NCBI RefSeq assembly: GCF_017948245.1
Contig: NZ_CP072865.1
Coordinates: forward strand, 583,501-647,500
Direction: 5' to 3'
DNA length: 64,000 nucleotides
Source of the DNA: Rhizobium sp. NLR16a
Lineage (GTDB): Bacteria; Pseudomonadota; Alphaproteobacteria; Rhizobiales; Rhizobiaceae
Under the pieces are notes generated by a model that saw nothing but the letters and a program-made list of their open reading frames with translations, made no database searches and had not been told where the DNA came from. Below, one piece after another: positions 9,784-18,884 of this stretch; position 1 is the stretch's first letter; the number at the start of each line of letters is the position of its first letter. The position numbers and the translations under genes are program-made.

Positions 9784-10716
9784 ATGCTCGATCAGATCAA
9801 GGGTCTGCACCACGTCACGTCGATGGCGGAGGACGCCCGCACCAACAATCAGTTTTTCACCCATGCGCTCGGCCTGCGGCGCGTCAAGAAGACTGTCAAT
9901 TTCGATGCGCCTGATGTCTACCATCTCTACTATGGTGATGAGACCGGTGCGCCCGGCACGATCATGACCTATTTCCCGTTCCCGAAGATGGCGCAGGGCC
10001 GGCCCGGGACCGGGGAAGTCGGCACGACGGTATTTTCTGTCCCGCAAGGCTCGCTCGGCTTCTGGAGCGACCACTTCGCCACGCTTGGTCTCGGCGGTCT
10101 GAAGGCTGAGGAAAGCTTCGGCGAAAAGCGCCTGAACTTCTCCGGCCCGGACGGTGACGGCTTCGCGCTTGTCGAGGTCAAGGATGATGCCCGCCAGCCC
10201 TGGACGCATGGCGGCATCAGCGAAGACCACGCCATTCGCGGCTTCCACTCCGTCGCTATGCGGCTGAGAGACGAGGGCGCGACGGCCGAACTCTTGAAGT
10301 TCATGGGTTATCAAGTGGCTGAGGAGCGGGACGGCATCAAGCGGCTGATCAAGTCTGACGGCAACGGCGCGCACCTCATCGACCTTGAGACGATGCCGAA
10401 CATTGCCCGCGCGCTTCCCGGCGCCGGCTCCGTCCACCATGTCGCCTTTGCCGTCGAGAATCGCGAAAAGCAGCTCGAAGTGCGCAAGGCCCTGATGGAT
10501 ACGGGCTATCAGGTGACGCCTGTGATCGACCGTGATTATTTCTGGGCGATCTATTTCCGCACGCCGGGCGGTGTTTTGTTCGAGGTCGCGACCAATGAGC
10601 CCGGCTTCGACCGTGACGAAGACACGGCTCATCTCGGCGAAGCGCTGAAGCTGCCGCAGCAGCACGCTCATCTTCGTGCCTTGCTCGAGCAGCATCTGCA
10701 GCCGCTCGAAGCGTAG
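9784..10716 (+). CDS. Ring-cleaving dioxygenase, glyoxalase (VOC) superfamily, MhqO-like
   Basis: 310 residues made of two VOC modules (about 5-140 and 150-290). The metal ligands fit His in GLHHVTS near the start, the paired HHVAF in the second half, and Glu in GGVLFEVAT. ATG 9784 follows an AGGGG Shine-Dalgarno sequence; the frame from 9688 is too long. The esterase begins 11 nt after its stop. The same pairing of a hydroquinone-type dioxygenase with an MhqD-type hydrolase occurs in Bacillus mhq operons that detoxify quinones. Inference: quinone or hydroquinone resistance. Confidence 0.82.
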   Translation: MLDQIKGLHHVTSMAEDARTNNQFFTHALGLRRVKKTVNFDAPDVYHLYYGDETGAPGTIMTYFPFPKMAQGRPGTGEVGTTVFSVPQGSLGFWSDHFATLGLGGLKAEESFGEKRLNFSGPDGDGFALVEVKDDARQPWTHGGISEDHAIRGFHSVAMRLRDEGATAELLKFMGYQVAEERDGIKRLIKSDGNGAHLIDLETMPNIARALPGAGSVHHVAFAVENREKQLEVRKALMDTGYQVTPVIDRDYFWAIYFRTPGGVLFEVATNEPGFDRDEDTAHLGEALKLPQQHAHLRALLEQHLQPLEA

Positions 10717-10726
10717 GGAGGGCGAG

Positions 10727-11332
10727 ATGACCGAAACCGGATATGTGCACCGGCTGCGTGCCGGTGCACCTGACAAACCTATTCTGCTCGTGCTGCACGG
10801 CACCGGCGGCGACGAAAACCAGTTCTTCGACTTCGGCCGACGGCTGTTGCCCGAAGCAACGATTCTTTCGCCGCGTGGCGATGTTTCCGAATACGGCGCG
10901 GCGCGGTTCTTTCGCCGCACCGGCGAAGGGGTCTACGACATGTCCGACCTTTCACGCGCGACGGAGAAGATGGCGGCCTATGTCAAGGCGTTTGCCGACG
11001 AATATCGGGCTTCCCACATTCTCGGCCTGGGTTTTTCGAATGGGGCGAATATTCTTGCTAACGTGCTGATCGAAAAAGGCATCTTCGATGCGGCGGTTTT
11101 GATGCATCCGCTCATTCCGTTTCAGCCCCAGGCTCGCTCGACGCTCACCGGAAGAAAGGTTCTGGTGACAGCCGGGCAGCGGGATCCCATCGCTCCGGCC
11201 GCGGTGACCCAGGCGCTGTCTGCGCACCTGGAGGGCCGGGGCGCGGAAGTCAGGACGGTCTGGCATGCCGGTGGGCACGAGATCGCGCCATCGGAGATCA
11301 ATGCGGTTAGCGACTTCCTCGGCGGCTATTGA
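10727..11332 (+). CDS. Alpha/beta-hydrolase, phospholipase/carboxylesterase family, MhqD-like
   Basis: 201 residues. The oxyanion region LLVLHGTGGDE is at 20-30, the nucleophile elbow GFSNGA has Ser104, and the catalytic His lies in GGHEIAP near the end. ATG 10727 has a GGAGGGCGAG Shine-Dalgarno sequence. It follows the dioxygenase by 11 nt and is probably cotranscribed. Known relatives are cytoplasmic carboxylesterases acting on small esters. The substrate is inferred only from the neighbour. Confidence 0.82.
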   Translation: MTETGYVHRLRAGAPDKPILLVLHGTGGDENQFFDFGRRLLPEATILSPRGDVSEYGAARFFRRTGEGVYDMSDLSRATEKMAAYVKAFADEYRASHILGLGFSNGANILANVLIEKGIFDAAVLMHPLIPFQPQARSTLTGRKVLVTAGQRDPIAPAAVTQALSAHLEGRGAEVRTVWHAGGHEIAPSEINAVSDFLGGY

Positions 11333-11361
11333 CCTTTGCCACAGTGGCCAAGACTGCGAAC

Positions 11362-11383
11362 GGGGCCGGCGAATGCCGGCCCC
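11362..11383 (+). terminator. Stem-loop after the dioxygenase/esterase pair
   Basis: A perfect 9-bp stem, GGGGCCGGC and GCCGGCCCC, closes a GAAT loop 29 nt after the esterase stop. There is no U-run on the plus strand, so it is either a weak intrinsic terminator or a 3' stabilising hairpin. Confidence 0.5.
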
Positions 11384-11463
11384 GCATCGTCGCTGATCGA
11401 CCAATTATTTGAAGCGCGTCGCGATCTTCGATTCGCTCCTTGCGCTTTAGGTCGCTGATTACG

Positions 11464-11512
11464 CATGGCGTTGCTGCAAAACCGCAGCACAGTTTTGCGC
11501 GACATGCTCAGG
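11464..11512. repeat. Possible rhizobial intergenic repeat
   Basis: The stretch with CTGCAAAACCGCAGCAC followed by TTTTGCGCGACATGCTC resembles a short mosaic element that I recall lying between genes in many Rhizobium genomes. No second copy was noticed in this window, so the call rests on recollection. It touches the 3' end of the KTSC gene. Confidence 0.3.
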
Positions 11513-11750
11513 GGCGATGAGGATATTTGCCCCTTATTGCCTTCATGTAAAAATTCCCCGGCGATTCTGCCATCGTCAAACCGACGACGACGCCTTTGGG
11601 GACACCTTCATATTCTCGTCTCTGGCCGTTGGTCAGATAGACCCGTAGATGCCGGCTGTCTTCGTCGTAGCTGATCGCCTCGATAAGTTTCGAATCAACC
11701 GCAGTTTCCACTTTGCACCCCGCAGTTTTGGATCTCAGATTCCTGATCAA
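11508..11750 (-). CDS. KTSC-domain protein
   Basis: 80 residues. From about residue 17 it follows the KTSC pattern: VDSKLIEAISYDEDSRHL, then a short beta strand, then YEGVP, then SPGNFYMKAIRGKYP at the C-terminus. KTSC domains are small, found alone or beside lysyl-tRNA synthetase and nucleic-acid proteins, and their biochemical role is not settled. The frame spans the full domain. It is isolated and opposite in strand to its neighbours. Confidence 0.72.
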   Translation of the reverse strand: MIRNLRSKTAGCKVETAVDSKLIEAISYDEDSRHLRVYLTNGQRREYEGVPKGVVVGLTMAESPGNFYMKAIRGKYPHRP

Positions 11751-12406
11751 TAATCGTCATTCACGCTCGCGGCGCACCATCTTTAAGCGGCGTCGCAGGG
11801 TCGTCAAGCGTGATCTGCTTTAACGTTCATTTTTTCCGGATGCCTCTCGCTGTAGTTGATTTATGCAGCTTTTCCGGAGGCCTCGCCTGTGGAAAGCCGT
11901 CGGTTTCGAGTTCTCCCCGGTCTGGAGACTTTGGGTGGCACAGCCGAATATGAAAGAATCGATCCAGTAGACAGAAGATTAACCGGCGATTAATCATCAT
12001 GTACTAAAATACAACTTGATATTGATGGTGATATCTTCTCTACGAAAACATAAGCACAGAAACGCCGTTGTCCGTGGCAGCCGTTTATCTATCGTTGGCG
12101 AGCTTGCCTCGCTTCGCACCCAGGATTCACGCAGGAGACCCTTGCGCTTTCACTTGGGAGCTACAGGGATGGACAATCCGCATTGTTTGATGTGTTGGAC
12201 GCGCAGCGTTCTGTCGCGACCCCAGACGAGGCTGGTGAAGGCGATTCAGCAAGCGGCGAAAGATCAGGTCGTTTTGAATGTGGCAATAAGTTGCGGCTAC
12301 ATTGTCAACGCCGCGATCAGGCCAACTTCTTATGAACACTGAGTTGCGTGCCATTGCAGCGATGGATGGGAAATCGATCAACCCGCCAATCGGTCGGGTC
12401 TCATAA
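11751..12406. other. Intergenic stretch without a convincing gene
   Basis: 656 bases between the KTSC gene start and the phosphatase. A 108-residue frame at 12016-12342 has biased composition and no recognisable fold, and I reject it. The sequence around 11990-12040 is AT-rich and could hold the promoter of the phosphatase. Nothing else was seen. Confidence 0.5.
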
Positions 12407-13198
12407 ATGGGTTACATGTCTAATTATCTAGGACGGTGGCGACAACAGATACCGATACTGGCCGGCAATCGTAAGAAGCGCGCTCGGTTGAGCTTTGCCG
12501 AAGGCGACTTCGCTGCGGTCTACGCCATGAGCGATGTTCACGGATGTTACAACGAGCTCGTCGAGGTGCATCGCCGCATCGAGGAGGATGCAGCACGCAT
12601 TCAGGGGCCGAAACTCATCGTCATGCTCGGCGATTATGTCGATCGTGGACCCGATTCGAGCGCGGTTCTGGAGTTCCTGAGCAAGAACCCGCCGCCAGGA
12701 TTTCAGCGCCTGGTTCTTTGCGGCAATCACGATGCTGAACTGGTGAAGCTCTATCGCAAACCGGCTGGTATTCTCGAATGGCTGGGTTTCGCCGGGACGG
12801 AGACGCTGCACTCATACGGCATCGATATCGAGCATCTCCTGCAGTCGGCGGCGGGAAATGAAACGATCACCCGCGTCATTCGCAATATGATACCCGAGCG
12901 GCATATCCAGTTCCTGGAATCGCTGCCGATCATGGTGCGCCTAGGCAGGGTGGTTTTTGTGCATGCGGGCGTCAGACCCGGCATCGATCTCGAGAAACAA
13001 AAAGACAACGACCTGATGTGGATCCGGCAGCCCTTCCTCGACGAAGGACCGCAGCTTCCTGTCCTCGTGATCCACGGACATACTCCGGGGCGAGCCCCGA
13101 CATTCGGTCCGCAACGCATCGGCATCGACACCGCGGTGTCGGCGACGGGCCGGCTGACCGTACTGACGATCAAGGGGACGAGGGTAGGGCTGCTTTAG
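12407..13198 (+). CDS. PPP-family serine/threonine phosphatase (metallophosphoesterase)
   Basis: 263 residues with the three PPP signatures in order: DVHG at 43-46, GDYVDRG at 75-81, and GNHD at 106-109. Two later His-containing motifs (FVHAGVRPG and IHGHTPG) supply the remaining metal ligands. These residues bind two metals and hydrolyse phosphoester bonds. Bacterial relatives act on phosphoproteins or on dinucleotide polyphosphates, and the substrate is not determined. ATG 12407 and ATG 12416 are both possible. It converges with ugd. Confidence 0.85.
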   Translation: MGYMSNYLGRWRQQIPILAGNRKKRARLSFAEGDFAAVYAMSDVHGCYNELVEVHRRIEEDAARIQGPKLIVMLGDYVDRGPDSSAVLEFLSKNPPPGFQRLVLCGNHDAELVKLYRKPAGILEWLGFAGTETLHSYGIDIEHLLQSAAGNETITRVIRNMIPERHIQFLESLPIMVRLGRVVFVHAGVRPGIDLEKQKDNDLMWIRQPFLDEGPQLPVLVIHGHTPGRAPTFGPQRIGIDTAVSATGRLTVLTIKGTRVGLL

Positions 13199-13324
13199 CG
13201 CGCCGTGCGACTTTTCAGACGAAGGACGCGCTCTCCGCACTCTGGATTTGCGCATCGTATTTTTCCAAGAGTCATTTCTGATCTTCGTGCCGATGCGCTC
13301 GGCGAAGAGAGCGTGGCGCACGCT

Positions 13325-13359
13325 CCAAAAACAAACGCCGCGGGATTGTGCCGCGGCGT
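13325..13359 (-). terminator. Intrinsic terminator of ugd
   Basis: On the minus strand a perfect 9-bp GC stem (ACGCCGCGG/CCGCGGCGT, arms at 13335-13343 and 13351-13359) with a 7-nt loop is followed by a T-rich tract (TTTGTTTTTGG as read on that strand). It lies 29 nt past the ugd stop. This is the best-formed Rho-independent terminator in the window. Confidence 0.75.
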
Positions 13360-13388
13360 CAGAAGGTTCACATGGCTGCCAGGCTCCG

Positions 13389-14708
13389 TCAGGCGTCCTG
13401 GTAAAGATTGGTGCCGATACCGGTATAGGTAAAGCCGTGTTTGCGGATTTCGTCGCTGCGATAGATGTTGCGCAGATCGACCAGGACCGGAGCGCGCATC
13501 GACTGCTTCAGGCGATTGAAATCGAGTGCGCGGAACTGGTTCCATTCGGTGACGATGACGATGGCATCGGCGTCGGCCGCGGCTTCGTAAGGGCCGTTCG
13601 CATATTCGATGTTCTCGATGACCTTGCGGGCATTGTCCATACCCTCTGGATCATAGCCGACGACCTGGGCGCCGGCGTCCTGCAGCGTCTGAATGATGGC
13701 GATGGCCGGGCTGTCGCGCATGTCGTCGGTATTCGGTTTGAAGGTCAGTCCGAGGATGGCGACTTTCTTGCCGCGAATGTCTCCGCCGACCGCCGAAATG
13801 ACCTTGCGGCCCATTGCCCGCTTGCGGTTGTCGTTGATCGAGATCGTCGTTTCGATCAGACGGACCGGTGCGTCGTAATCCTGCGCCGTCTTGGCAAGGG
13901 CAAGCGTATCCTTGGGGAAGCACGAACCGCCGTAACCCGGACCGGCATGCAGGAACTTGGAGCCGATACGGCCGTCAAGGCCGATGCCGCGCGAAACGTC
14001 CTGGACGTTTGCGTCGACCCTTTCGCAGAGATCGGCGATCTCGTTGATGAAGGTGATCTTCATGGCCAGGAAGGCGTTAGCCGCATATTTGATGAGCTCG
14101 GAGGTGCGGCGGCTCGTGAAGACCAGGGGAGCCTGGTTGAGGTAAAGCGGACGATAGACTTCGGTCATGGTCTCGCGTGCCCGGTCGTCGTTCAGTCCGA
14201 CGACGATCCGATCAGGACGCTTGAAATCCTCGATCGCCGCGCCTTCACGCAGGAATTCGGGATTGGAGACGACGGCGACGTCAGCCGAAGGATTGGTTTC
14301 CCGCACGATGCGCTCGACCTCGTCTCCAGTGCCGACCGGCACCGTCGACTTGGTGACGATGACTGTGAAGCCTTCCACATAGGTGGCAATCTCGCGCGCA
14401 GCCGCGTAGACGTAGGAGAGATCGGCATGGCCGTCGCCGCGACGAGACGGCGTTCCGACCGCGATGAACACAACGTCGGCGCCACGAACGCTTTCGCCGA
14501 CATCCGTCGAAAACGACAGGCGGCCGGTGCTGGTGTTTTCGGCAACCAGTTGATCGAGACCCGGCTCGTAGATCGGAATGCGGCCCTCGCGAAGAGCCTC
14601 GATCTTACTCAGATCCTTGTCGACGCAGATGACGTCGTGGCCGAAATCCGCAAAGCAAACGCCTGAAACGAGGCCGACATAGCCTGATCCAATCATCGTG
14701 ATGCGCAT
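13389..14708 (-). CDS. ugd: UDP-glucose 6-dehydrogenase (RkpK type)
   Basis: 439 residues. The Rossmann start is GSGYVGLVSG at 7-16. The catalytic cysteine is C263 in GGSCFPKDTLAL, and the C-terminal UDP-binding domain includes LTFKPNTDDMRDSP. It oxidises UDP-Glc to UDP-GlcA with two NAD+. Its product feeds the LpsL epimerase and glucuronosyl transfer by the PssD/E-like pair. A 31-nt palindrome lies 24 nt upstream of the start and the terminator follows the stop, so it is a single-gene unit. RkpK is the rhizobial name used for K-antigen, EPS and LPS synthesis. Confidence 0.93.
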   Translation of the reverse strand: MRITMIGSGYVGLVSGVCFADFGHDVICVDKDLSKIEALREGRIPIYEPGLDQLVAENTSTGRLSFSTDVGESVRGADVVFIAVGTPSRRGDGHADLSYVYAAAREIATYVEGFTVIVTKSTVPVGTGDEVERIVRETNPSADVAVVSNPEFLREGAAIEDFKRPDRIVVGLNDDRARETMTEVYRPLYLNQAPLVFTSRRTSELIKYAANAFLAMKITFINEIADLCERVDANVQDVSRGIGLDGRIGSKFLHAGPGYGGSCFPKDTLALAKTAQDYDAPVRLIETTISINDNRKRAMGRKVISAVGGDIRGKKVAILGLTFKPNTDDMRDSPAIAIIQTLQDAGAQVVGYDPEGMDNARKVIENIEYANGPYEAAADADAIVIVTEWNQFRALDFNRLKQSMRAPVLVDLRNIYRSDEIRKHGFTYTGIGTNLYQDA

Positions 14709-14731
14709 ATTTCCCTCAAATCATTAGAGTA

Positions 14732-14762
14732 GAACGTCATGCTGCGTCGCAGCATGGCGTTC
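14732..14762. promoter_or_regulatory. 31-nt palindrome upstream of ugd
   Basis: Two 15-nt arms, centred on ATGCTGCG-T-CGCAGCAT, pair with a single G-T wobble and one unpaired central base. It lies between the ugd start (14708) and the BTLCP stop (14975). The near-zero loop argues for a protein-binding site or cruciform rather than an RNA hairpin. A repressor operator for ugd is the simplest inference. Confidence 0.4.
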
Positions 14763-14974
14763 GTCATACTGAATCTGGGCCAAAAGACAATATCGAAGAT
14801 CGCTTAATACCCACATCGGAAGTCGTGTCGAGGGTGCCGCTGTTCGTTGCCGGCCGCCCGCTCGACAGCAAAAACATAGGTTTATGTGGGCGATATGACA
14901 AGTCGAGCGTTCGTGAGAGCCGGCTCTATTTCAATCCGGGAATGAGGCGAACTGCTCTATCGGCTGCTCGGCTG

Positions 14975-15574
14975 CTACAGCCGGTACCAGACGTACGGGT
15001 CCGTTCCCGATTGGATCTTGTCCCAGCGCAGATCTGTATCGCGCCAGTTCTTGATGCTGCTTTGCCTGTTGTCGAGGACCAGGTCGCCCTTGTCGGTTCT
15101 GACCACGAGGACGGCATGCCCTTCGCCGGAAGGTGTATAGGCCGTTGCAATCCGCAAGGCGCGCGATGACCAGCCCATCGCTATCAGCCGGCTGCGCTTG
15201 GTCAATGCAAAATCTTCGCAGTCGCCGCTGCGCACATTCACCTTCCAGACATCGCCGTTCAGTTCGTTGCGGGAATCGTTGCGGCCAATCATGGTACGAT
15301 TGACCGTGTGGTTCACATTCTTCAGCTGCAGCATTTCCTTGTCCGTCAGTGCGATGACCGCCAGACCGTTGTTGTCGCGGCATTCGGCGGGGTTCTGGGC
15401 GCAGAACAGCACCTGGGCGAAAGGCGGAACGATCTTTTCTTTTTCGGAGATATAGCTGACCTCGGAACTGCTGGTCAGGCCGCGGGCGAAACCTGCGGGG
15501 CCGGCCGCAAGTGCAGAGCAGGCATTTCCTACTGTAAAAGCCAGTGCCAGAAGTGTAACGAAGGTTTTCTTCAT
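14975..15574 (-). CDS. BTLCP transglutaminase-like cysteine protein, exported
   Basis: 199 residues with a signal peptide of about 24 residues (cleavage after ALA). The triad of the bacterial transglutaminase-like cysteine proteinase family fits C119 in GDCEDFA, H153 in GEGHAVLV, and D168 in LVLDNRQ. Members are periplasmic and are often found near adhesin or polysaccharide secretion genes; the enzyme activity of most is unproven. It lies upstream of ugd and divergent from the Wzy-like gene. A role in processing a surface protein is inference. Confidence 0.82.
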   Translation of the reverse strand: MKKTFVTLLALAFTVGNACSALAAGPAGFARGLTSSSEVSYISEKEKIVPPFAQVLFCAQNPAECRDNNGLAVIALTDKEMLQLKNVNHTVNRTMIGRNDSRNELNGDVWKVNVRSGDCEDFALTKRSRLIAMGWSSRALRIATAYTPSGEGHAVLVVRTDKGDLVLDNRQSSIKNWRDTDLRWDKIQSGTDPYVWYRL

Positions 15575-15865
15575 CTCTTAATCCCCGTCAGGGCAAGCGA
15601 TTGAGATCAGGCTTGCCTTTTGGTTCAGTCAATGGCATGGCGATTTAGTGATCTGCCAAGTATTGGGCACAGAACGCCTGTCCCGTTTCTGCTGCTTGAA
15701 GGAGCATAAGCGGGTCCTGTCTCGATTGGCTTAAGCCGTTCGCGACAATTTTAACGATGTGGAATTCTGTTGCACTTTAACACGCAAGCGCTTGATATGC
15801 AACTTATGTTAGTACGAGTATATTAACCGTAATGGTTGTGATTGCCTCGTTTTCCCTGCCGGTGA

Positions 15866-17287
15866 GTGAAGTCCCAAATGTTATCCAACCTCATCAACAG
15901 GCAGGTCTTGCGGGAGACGATTCTCGTTGCCTTCATCGGCCTGGTGATATTGACGCTCATTCCTTTTGGGAGTGTCACACCTTTGCCCTTCGCCTTCGCC
16001 GCAATCGGAATGTTTGCTCTCGCGATCGTTTCGATATTGCTGTTTGCCGAGCCAATACAAAGCAGGTGGGTGTTCAAGATCGCCTTGCTTTTGCTCGTCG
16101 TGCTGGCGAGCTGGGCATTCATCCAAACGATTGAACTGCCGGCCAACTGGCTGGCAAACCCCGCCTGGGGCGCTGCGCGCGATCTGGCGGGCGTCCAATA
16201 TGCGGCGATCTCCGTCGAGCCGGCCGACACGCTTGCGTCGATACTCAGGGTGGCCCTGCCTTTCGTGACTTTTCTGACCGGACTTATCTTGTGCGATACC
16301 GATCAACGAGCGCGGAAAGTGCTCACCAGCCTGGGGCTCGCGGCGGGGGGCATCGCTGTTTTCGGCCTGCTGCAATTTTCGATGTTTCCCACCATCCTGA
16401 TCGTCATAGAGAAACACGCCTACCTCGACAGCCTGACGGCCGTCTTCGTCAACCGCAATACGGCCGCGACTTTCCTCGGGCTAGGAACGTTGCTCATGCT
16501 GACGCTGGTCAGGGACAATGCCCGGTCTTACTCAGTCCATCCGCCCGGCGAACCAGGCCGAAACCTTCTGCTCTTGAGAACGTGGATCTATATTCTGCTT
16601 CTATGCGCATGTTTCACCGCGTTGATGCTGAGCCGATCACGCGCCGGAATATTCGCGACCTTTGTCGCCGCGCTCATTTATTTTCCCTGGCTTGCCCTCA
16701 ATTGGAAGAGTTCAAGTCAACATTTAACACCGGTGTCGAAATGGCGTTCGGTAGTGAAGTTTCTCTCGGCGGTCATTTTCGTCGTCCTGTTGCTGAGCAT
16801 GTTTGCAGGGCAGGCGATTTTGCGCGCGCAGGAACGGCGGCTCGAGGATGATGATCGTTTCTGTATTCTGCCCGGCATATGGCGTGCCATTTCGGATCAC
16901 TGGCTAACGGGAACCGGCCTTGGAACCTTCCGCACCGTGTTTTCCGCCTACCGCGATCCCGCCTGCGGCATCTTCGGGATTTTTGACCGTGCACACAATT
17001 TCTACCTCGAAGGCATTCTGGGTCTGGGGATAATGTTTCCGGTTGCGACGTTTCTTGTTTTCGCAGTGCTTGCGAAAGTTTTCCGGCGCGGGCTCTCCGA
17101 CAGGCGGCGCCTGCGACATTATGTTCTGCTCGGCATAGCGGGGACGGTTCTGGTCGCCCTTCATGCCGCGGTCGATTTTTCGCTGCAAATCCCTGGTTTC
17201 GCGGTATTTTTTTCCGCATTCCTGAGCGCCGTCGTTGCGATCAGCCTCGGCCGCAGTCGCGGCGAAATCGATCGGCAATATGGGTGA
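15866..17287 (+). CDS. O-antigen ligase/polymerase (Wzy/WaaL) family membrane protein
   Basis: 473 residues with about ten to twelve hydrophobic segments. A large loop around residues 310-370 contains GIWRAISDHWLTGTGLGTF and DRAHNFYLEGILGLG, the Wzy_C pattern in which a G-x-G-x-G/T-F region precedes an H-N-x-x-L/Y segment. GTG 15866 is taken as the start, with ATG 15878 as an alternative. Role: polymerises lipid-linked repeats, or ligates glycan, at the periplasmic face. It precedes the wza/wzc operon. A second Wzy-like protein is encoded at 34983-36341. Confidence 0.82.
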   Translation: MKSQMLSNLINRQVLRETILVAFIGLVILTLIPFGSVTPLPFAFAAIGMFALAIVSILLFAEPIQSRWVFKIALLLLVVLASWAFIQTIELPANWLANPAWGAARDLAGVQYAAISVEPADTLASILRVALPFVTFLTGLILCDTDQRARKVLTSLGLAAGGIAVFGLLQFSMFPTILIVIEKHAYLDSLTAVFVNRNTAATFLGLGTLLMLTLVRDNARSYSVHPPGEPGRNLLLLRTWIYILLLCACFTALMLSRSRAGIFATFVAALIYFPWLALNWKSSSQHLTPVSKWRSVVKFLSAVIFVVLLLSMFAGQAILRAQERRLEDDDRFCILPGIWRAISDHWLTGTGLGTFRTVFSAYRDPACGIFGIFDRAHNFYLEGILGLGIMFPVATFLVFAVLAKVFRRGLSDRRRLRHYVLLGIAGTVLVALHAAVDFSLQIPGFAVFFSAFLSAVVAISLGRSRGEIDRQYG

Positions 17288-17366
17288 TCGATCCGCGCCA
17301 AACGGCTTTAAATGAATGGAATTTATGAAGGTTTTTCGAAAATACCGATTGATTGGGGGCTGCGGG

Positions 17367-17396
17367 TTGACTCTTAAACGCAAGAAATTTTATAGC
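17367..17396 (+). promoter_or_regulatory. Candidate sigma70-type promoter for the wza operon
   Basis: TTGACT at 17367-17372 and TATAGC at 17391-17396 are separated by 18 nt, about 190 nt before the Wza start. The match is 5/6 at -35 and 4/6 at -10. No other element was recognised in the 302-base gap 17288-17589, which is otherwise unremarkable. Confidence 0.35.
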
Positions 17397-17589
17397 GGAC
17401 GCAGCCTTTAGATTATTGCCGGCGTCAGAGAGCCGGGCTGAGCCGTTCGTTTACTGAAGGGCTCGGCGTTGCCGGGCTGCCACAGTTAGAGAATGATAAA
17501 CGGCATTCGGTAATTATTGATCAGGGATTGTCTTGTAATTTGTCCGATTGCGGAGCAGTAGCTTCAAGGGCGTCAACACGGGTTATTCT

Positions 17590-18801
17590 ATGGGTTGTTT
17601 TCCTGTCGGTAGTACACGCGTCGCCATTGTTGTAGCGCTAACGAGTATTTTGGCAAGCTGCACGTCCTTGCCAAGATCCGGTCCAGATCACAAAGATGTC
17701 GATCGAGGGGCCGCGGTAAAGGTAACAACGAAGGAGCGTCGCGTCGGTATCGACTACGCCCTGGTTGACCTCAGCAAGAACGTCCTGTCCTATTTCACCT
17801 CTCCGCAACCGACCTCCTTCAAGGGTTTTGGCGGTGGGCGCGGTGGAGCGCCTGAAATTCCGCTCGGTTATGGCGATGTCGTCGAGGTTGCGATTTTCGA
17901 AGCTCAGTCCGGCGGTCTCTTCATTCCCTCCGACGCCGGTAGCCGGCCCGGCAATTATATCTCTCTGCCGGCGCAGACCATCGATAGAAACGGAACGATC
18001 ACGATCCCCTATGCGGGTCGCGTTCCGGCTGCGGGTCGCCTGAAGGAGACCGTCGAGCAGGATGTCGAAGATCGTCTGGCCAGCCGCGCAATCGAGCCGC
18101 AGGTGGTTATCACCACGACAACCAACCGCTCCAGTCAGGTGGCCGTGCTTGGTGACGTCAACAATCCGCAACGCGTTCAGATCAGCCCGGCCGGTGAGCG
18201 CATCCTCGACGTCATTTCCGCCGCGGGTGGTTTGACGACCAATAACATTGAAACGAATGTGACGCTGCAGCGCCGCGGCAGAACGGCGACCGTCGCCTAC
18301 AATACGCTGTTGAAAAATCCGGCGGAGAATATCTATGTCGCGCCGGATGACACGATCTCGGTCGATCATGAGCGCCGTACCTATCTCGCGCTCGGCGCCG
18401 CCGGCGTCAGCGGCCGGTTCGATTTCGAAGAGTCGGATCTGACTCTCGGGGAGGCCATCGCGAAGGCGGGCGGCCTGCGCGACGACCGAGCGGACCCAGC
18501 CCAGGTTCTGCTCTATCGCCTTCTCCCGAGGAAGACGCTTGCGGCGATGCATGTAGATACGACGCGGTTTGCGGGCGATACGGTTCCCGTGATTATCCGC
18601 GCCAATCTTCGTGATCCGGCCACCCTGTTTGCCGCTCAGCAATTCAAGATGGAAGACAAGGATATTATCTATATTTCCAATTCGGACTCTGTCGAATTGG
18701 TCAAGTTCCTTGACATCGTAAACTCGGTATCGTCCACTGTCGCCGGCGTGTCGGACGACGCACGCGATACCCGTAATGCGGTGCAAGAACTCGGAAATTA
18801 A
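17590..18801 (+). CDS. Outer-membrane polysaccharide export lipoprotein, Wza/BexD family
   Basis: 403 residues. A lipoprotein signal ends in LASC with C24 as the lipidated residue. The Poly_export domain follows (LGYGDVVEVAIFE near residue 95), and then two SLBB domains (VAVLGDVNNPQRVQ and LALGAAGVSGRFDF). ATG 17590 gives a normal lipoprotein signal; a TTG at 17548 would add 14 residues. Role: octameric outer-membrane channel for polymerised exopolysaccharide, working with the Wzc-like protein three genes on. It leads an operon of four genes. Confidence 0.9.
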   Translation: MGCFPVGSTRVAIVVALTSILASCTSLPRSGPDHKDVDRGAAVKVTTKERRVGIDYALVDLSKNVLSYFTSPQPTSFKGFGGGRGGAPEIPLGYGDVVEVAIFEAQSGGLFIPSDAGSRPGNYISLPAQTIDRNGTITIPYAGRVPAAGRLKETVEQDVEDRLASRAIEPQVVITTTTNRSSQVAVLGDVNNPQRVQISPAGERILDVISAAGGLTTNNIETNVTLQRRGRTATVAYNTLLKNPAENIYVAPDDTISVDHERRTYLALGAAGVSGRFDFEESDLTLGEAIAKAGGLRDDRADPAQVLLYRLLPRKTLAAMHVDTTRFAGDTVPVIIRANLRDPATLFAAQQFKMEDKDIIYISNSDSVELVKFLDIVNSVSSTVAGVSDDARDTRNAVQELGN

Positions 18802-18884
18802 GTGGGAAAGAGCCGGCGCCGAACGCGTACGATCGGCGCCGCGGCCTGTTTTCGACAGCGGATTTGATGAAGGAAGCCACTTTT

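Noticed and set aside
12016..12342. 108-residue frame before the phosphatase
   Set aside because: Poor composition, no Shine-Dalgarno site, no domain.
13248..14666. 472-residue open frame on the plus strand
   Set aside because: It lies opposite ugd, which has every catalytic motif. The translation has no recognisable fold.
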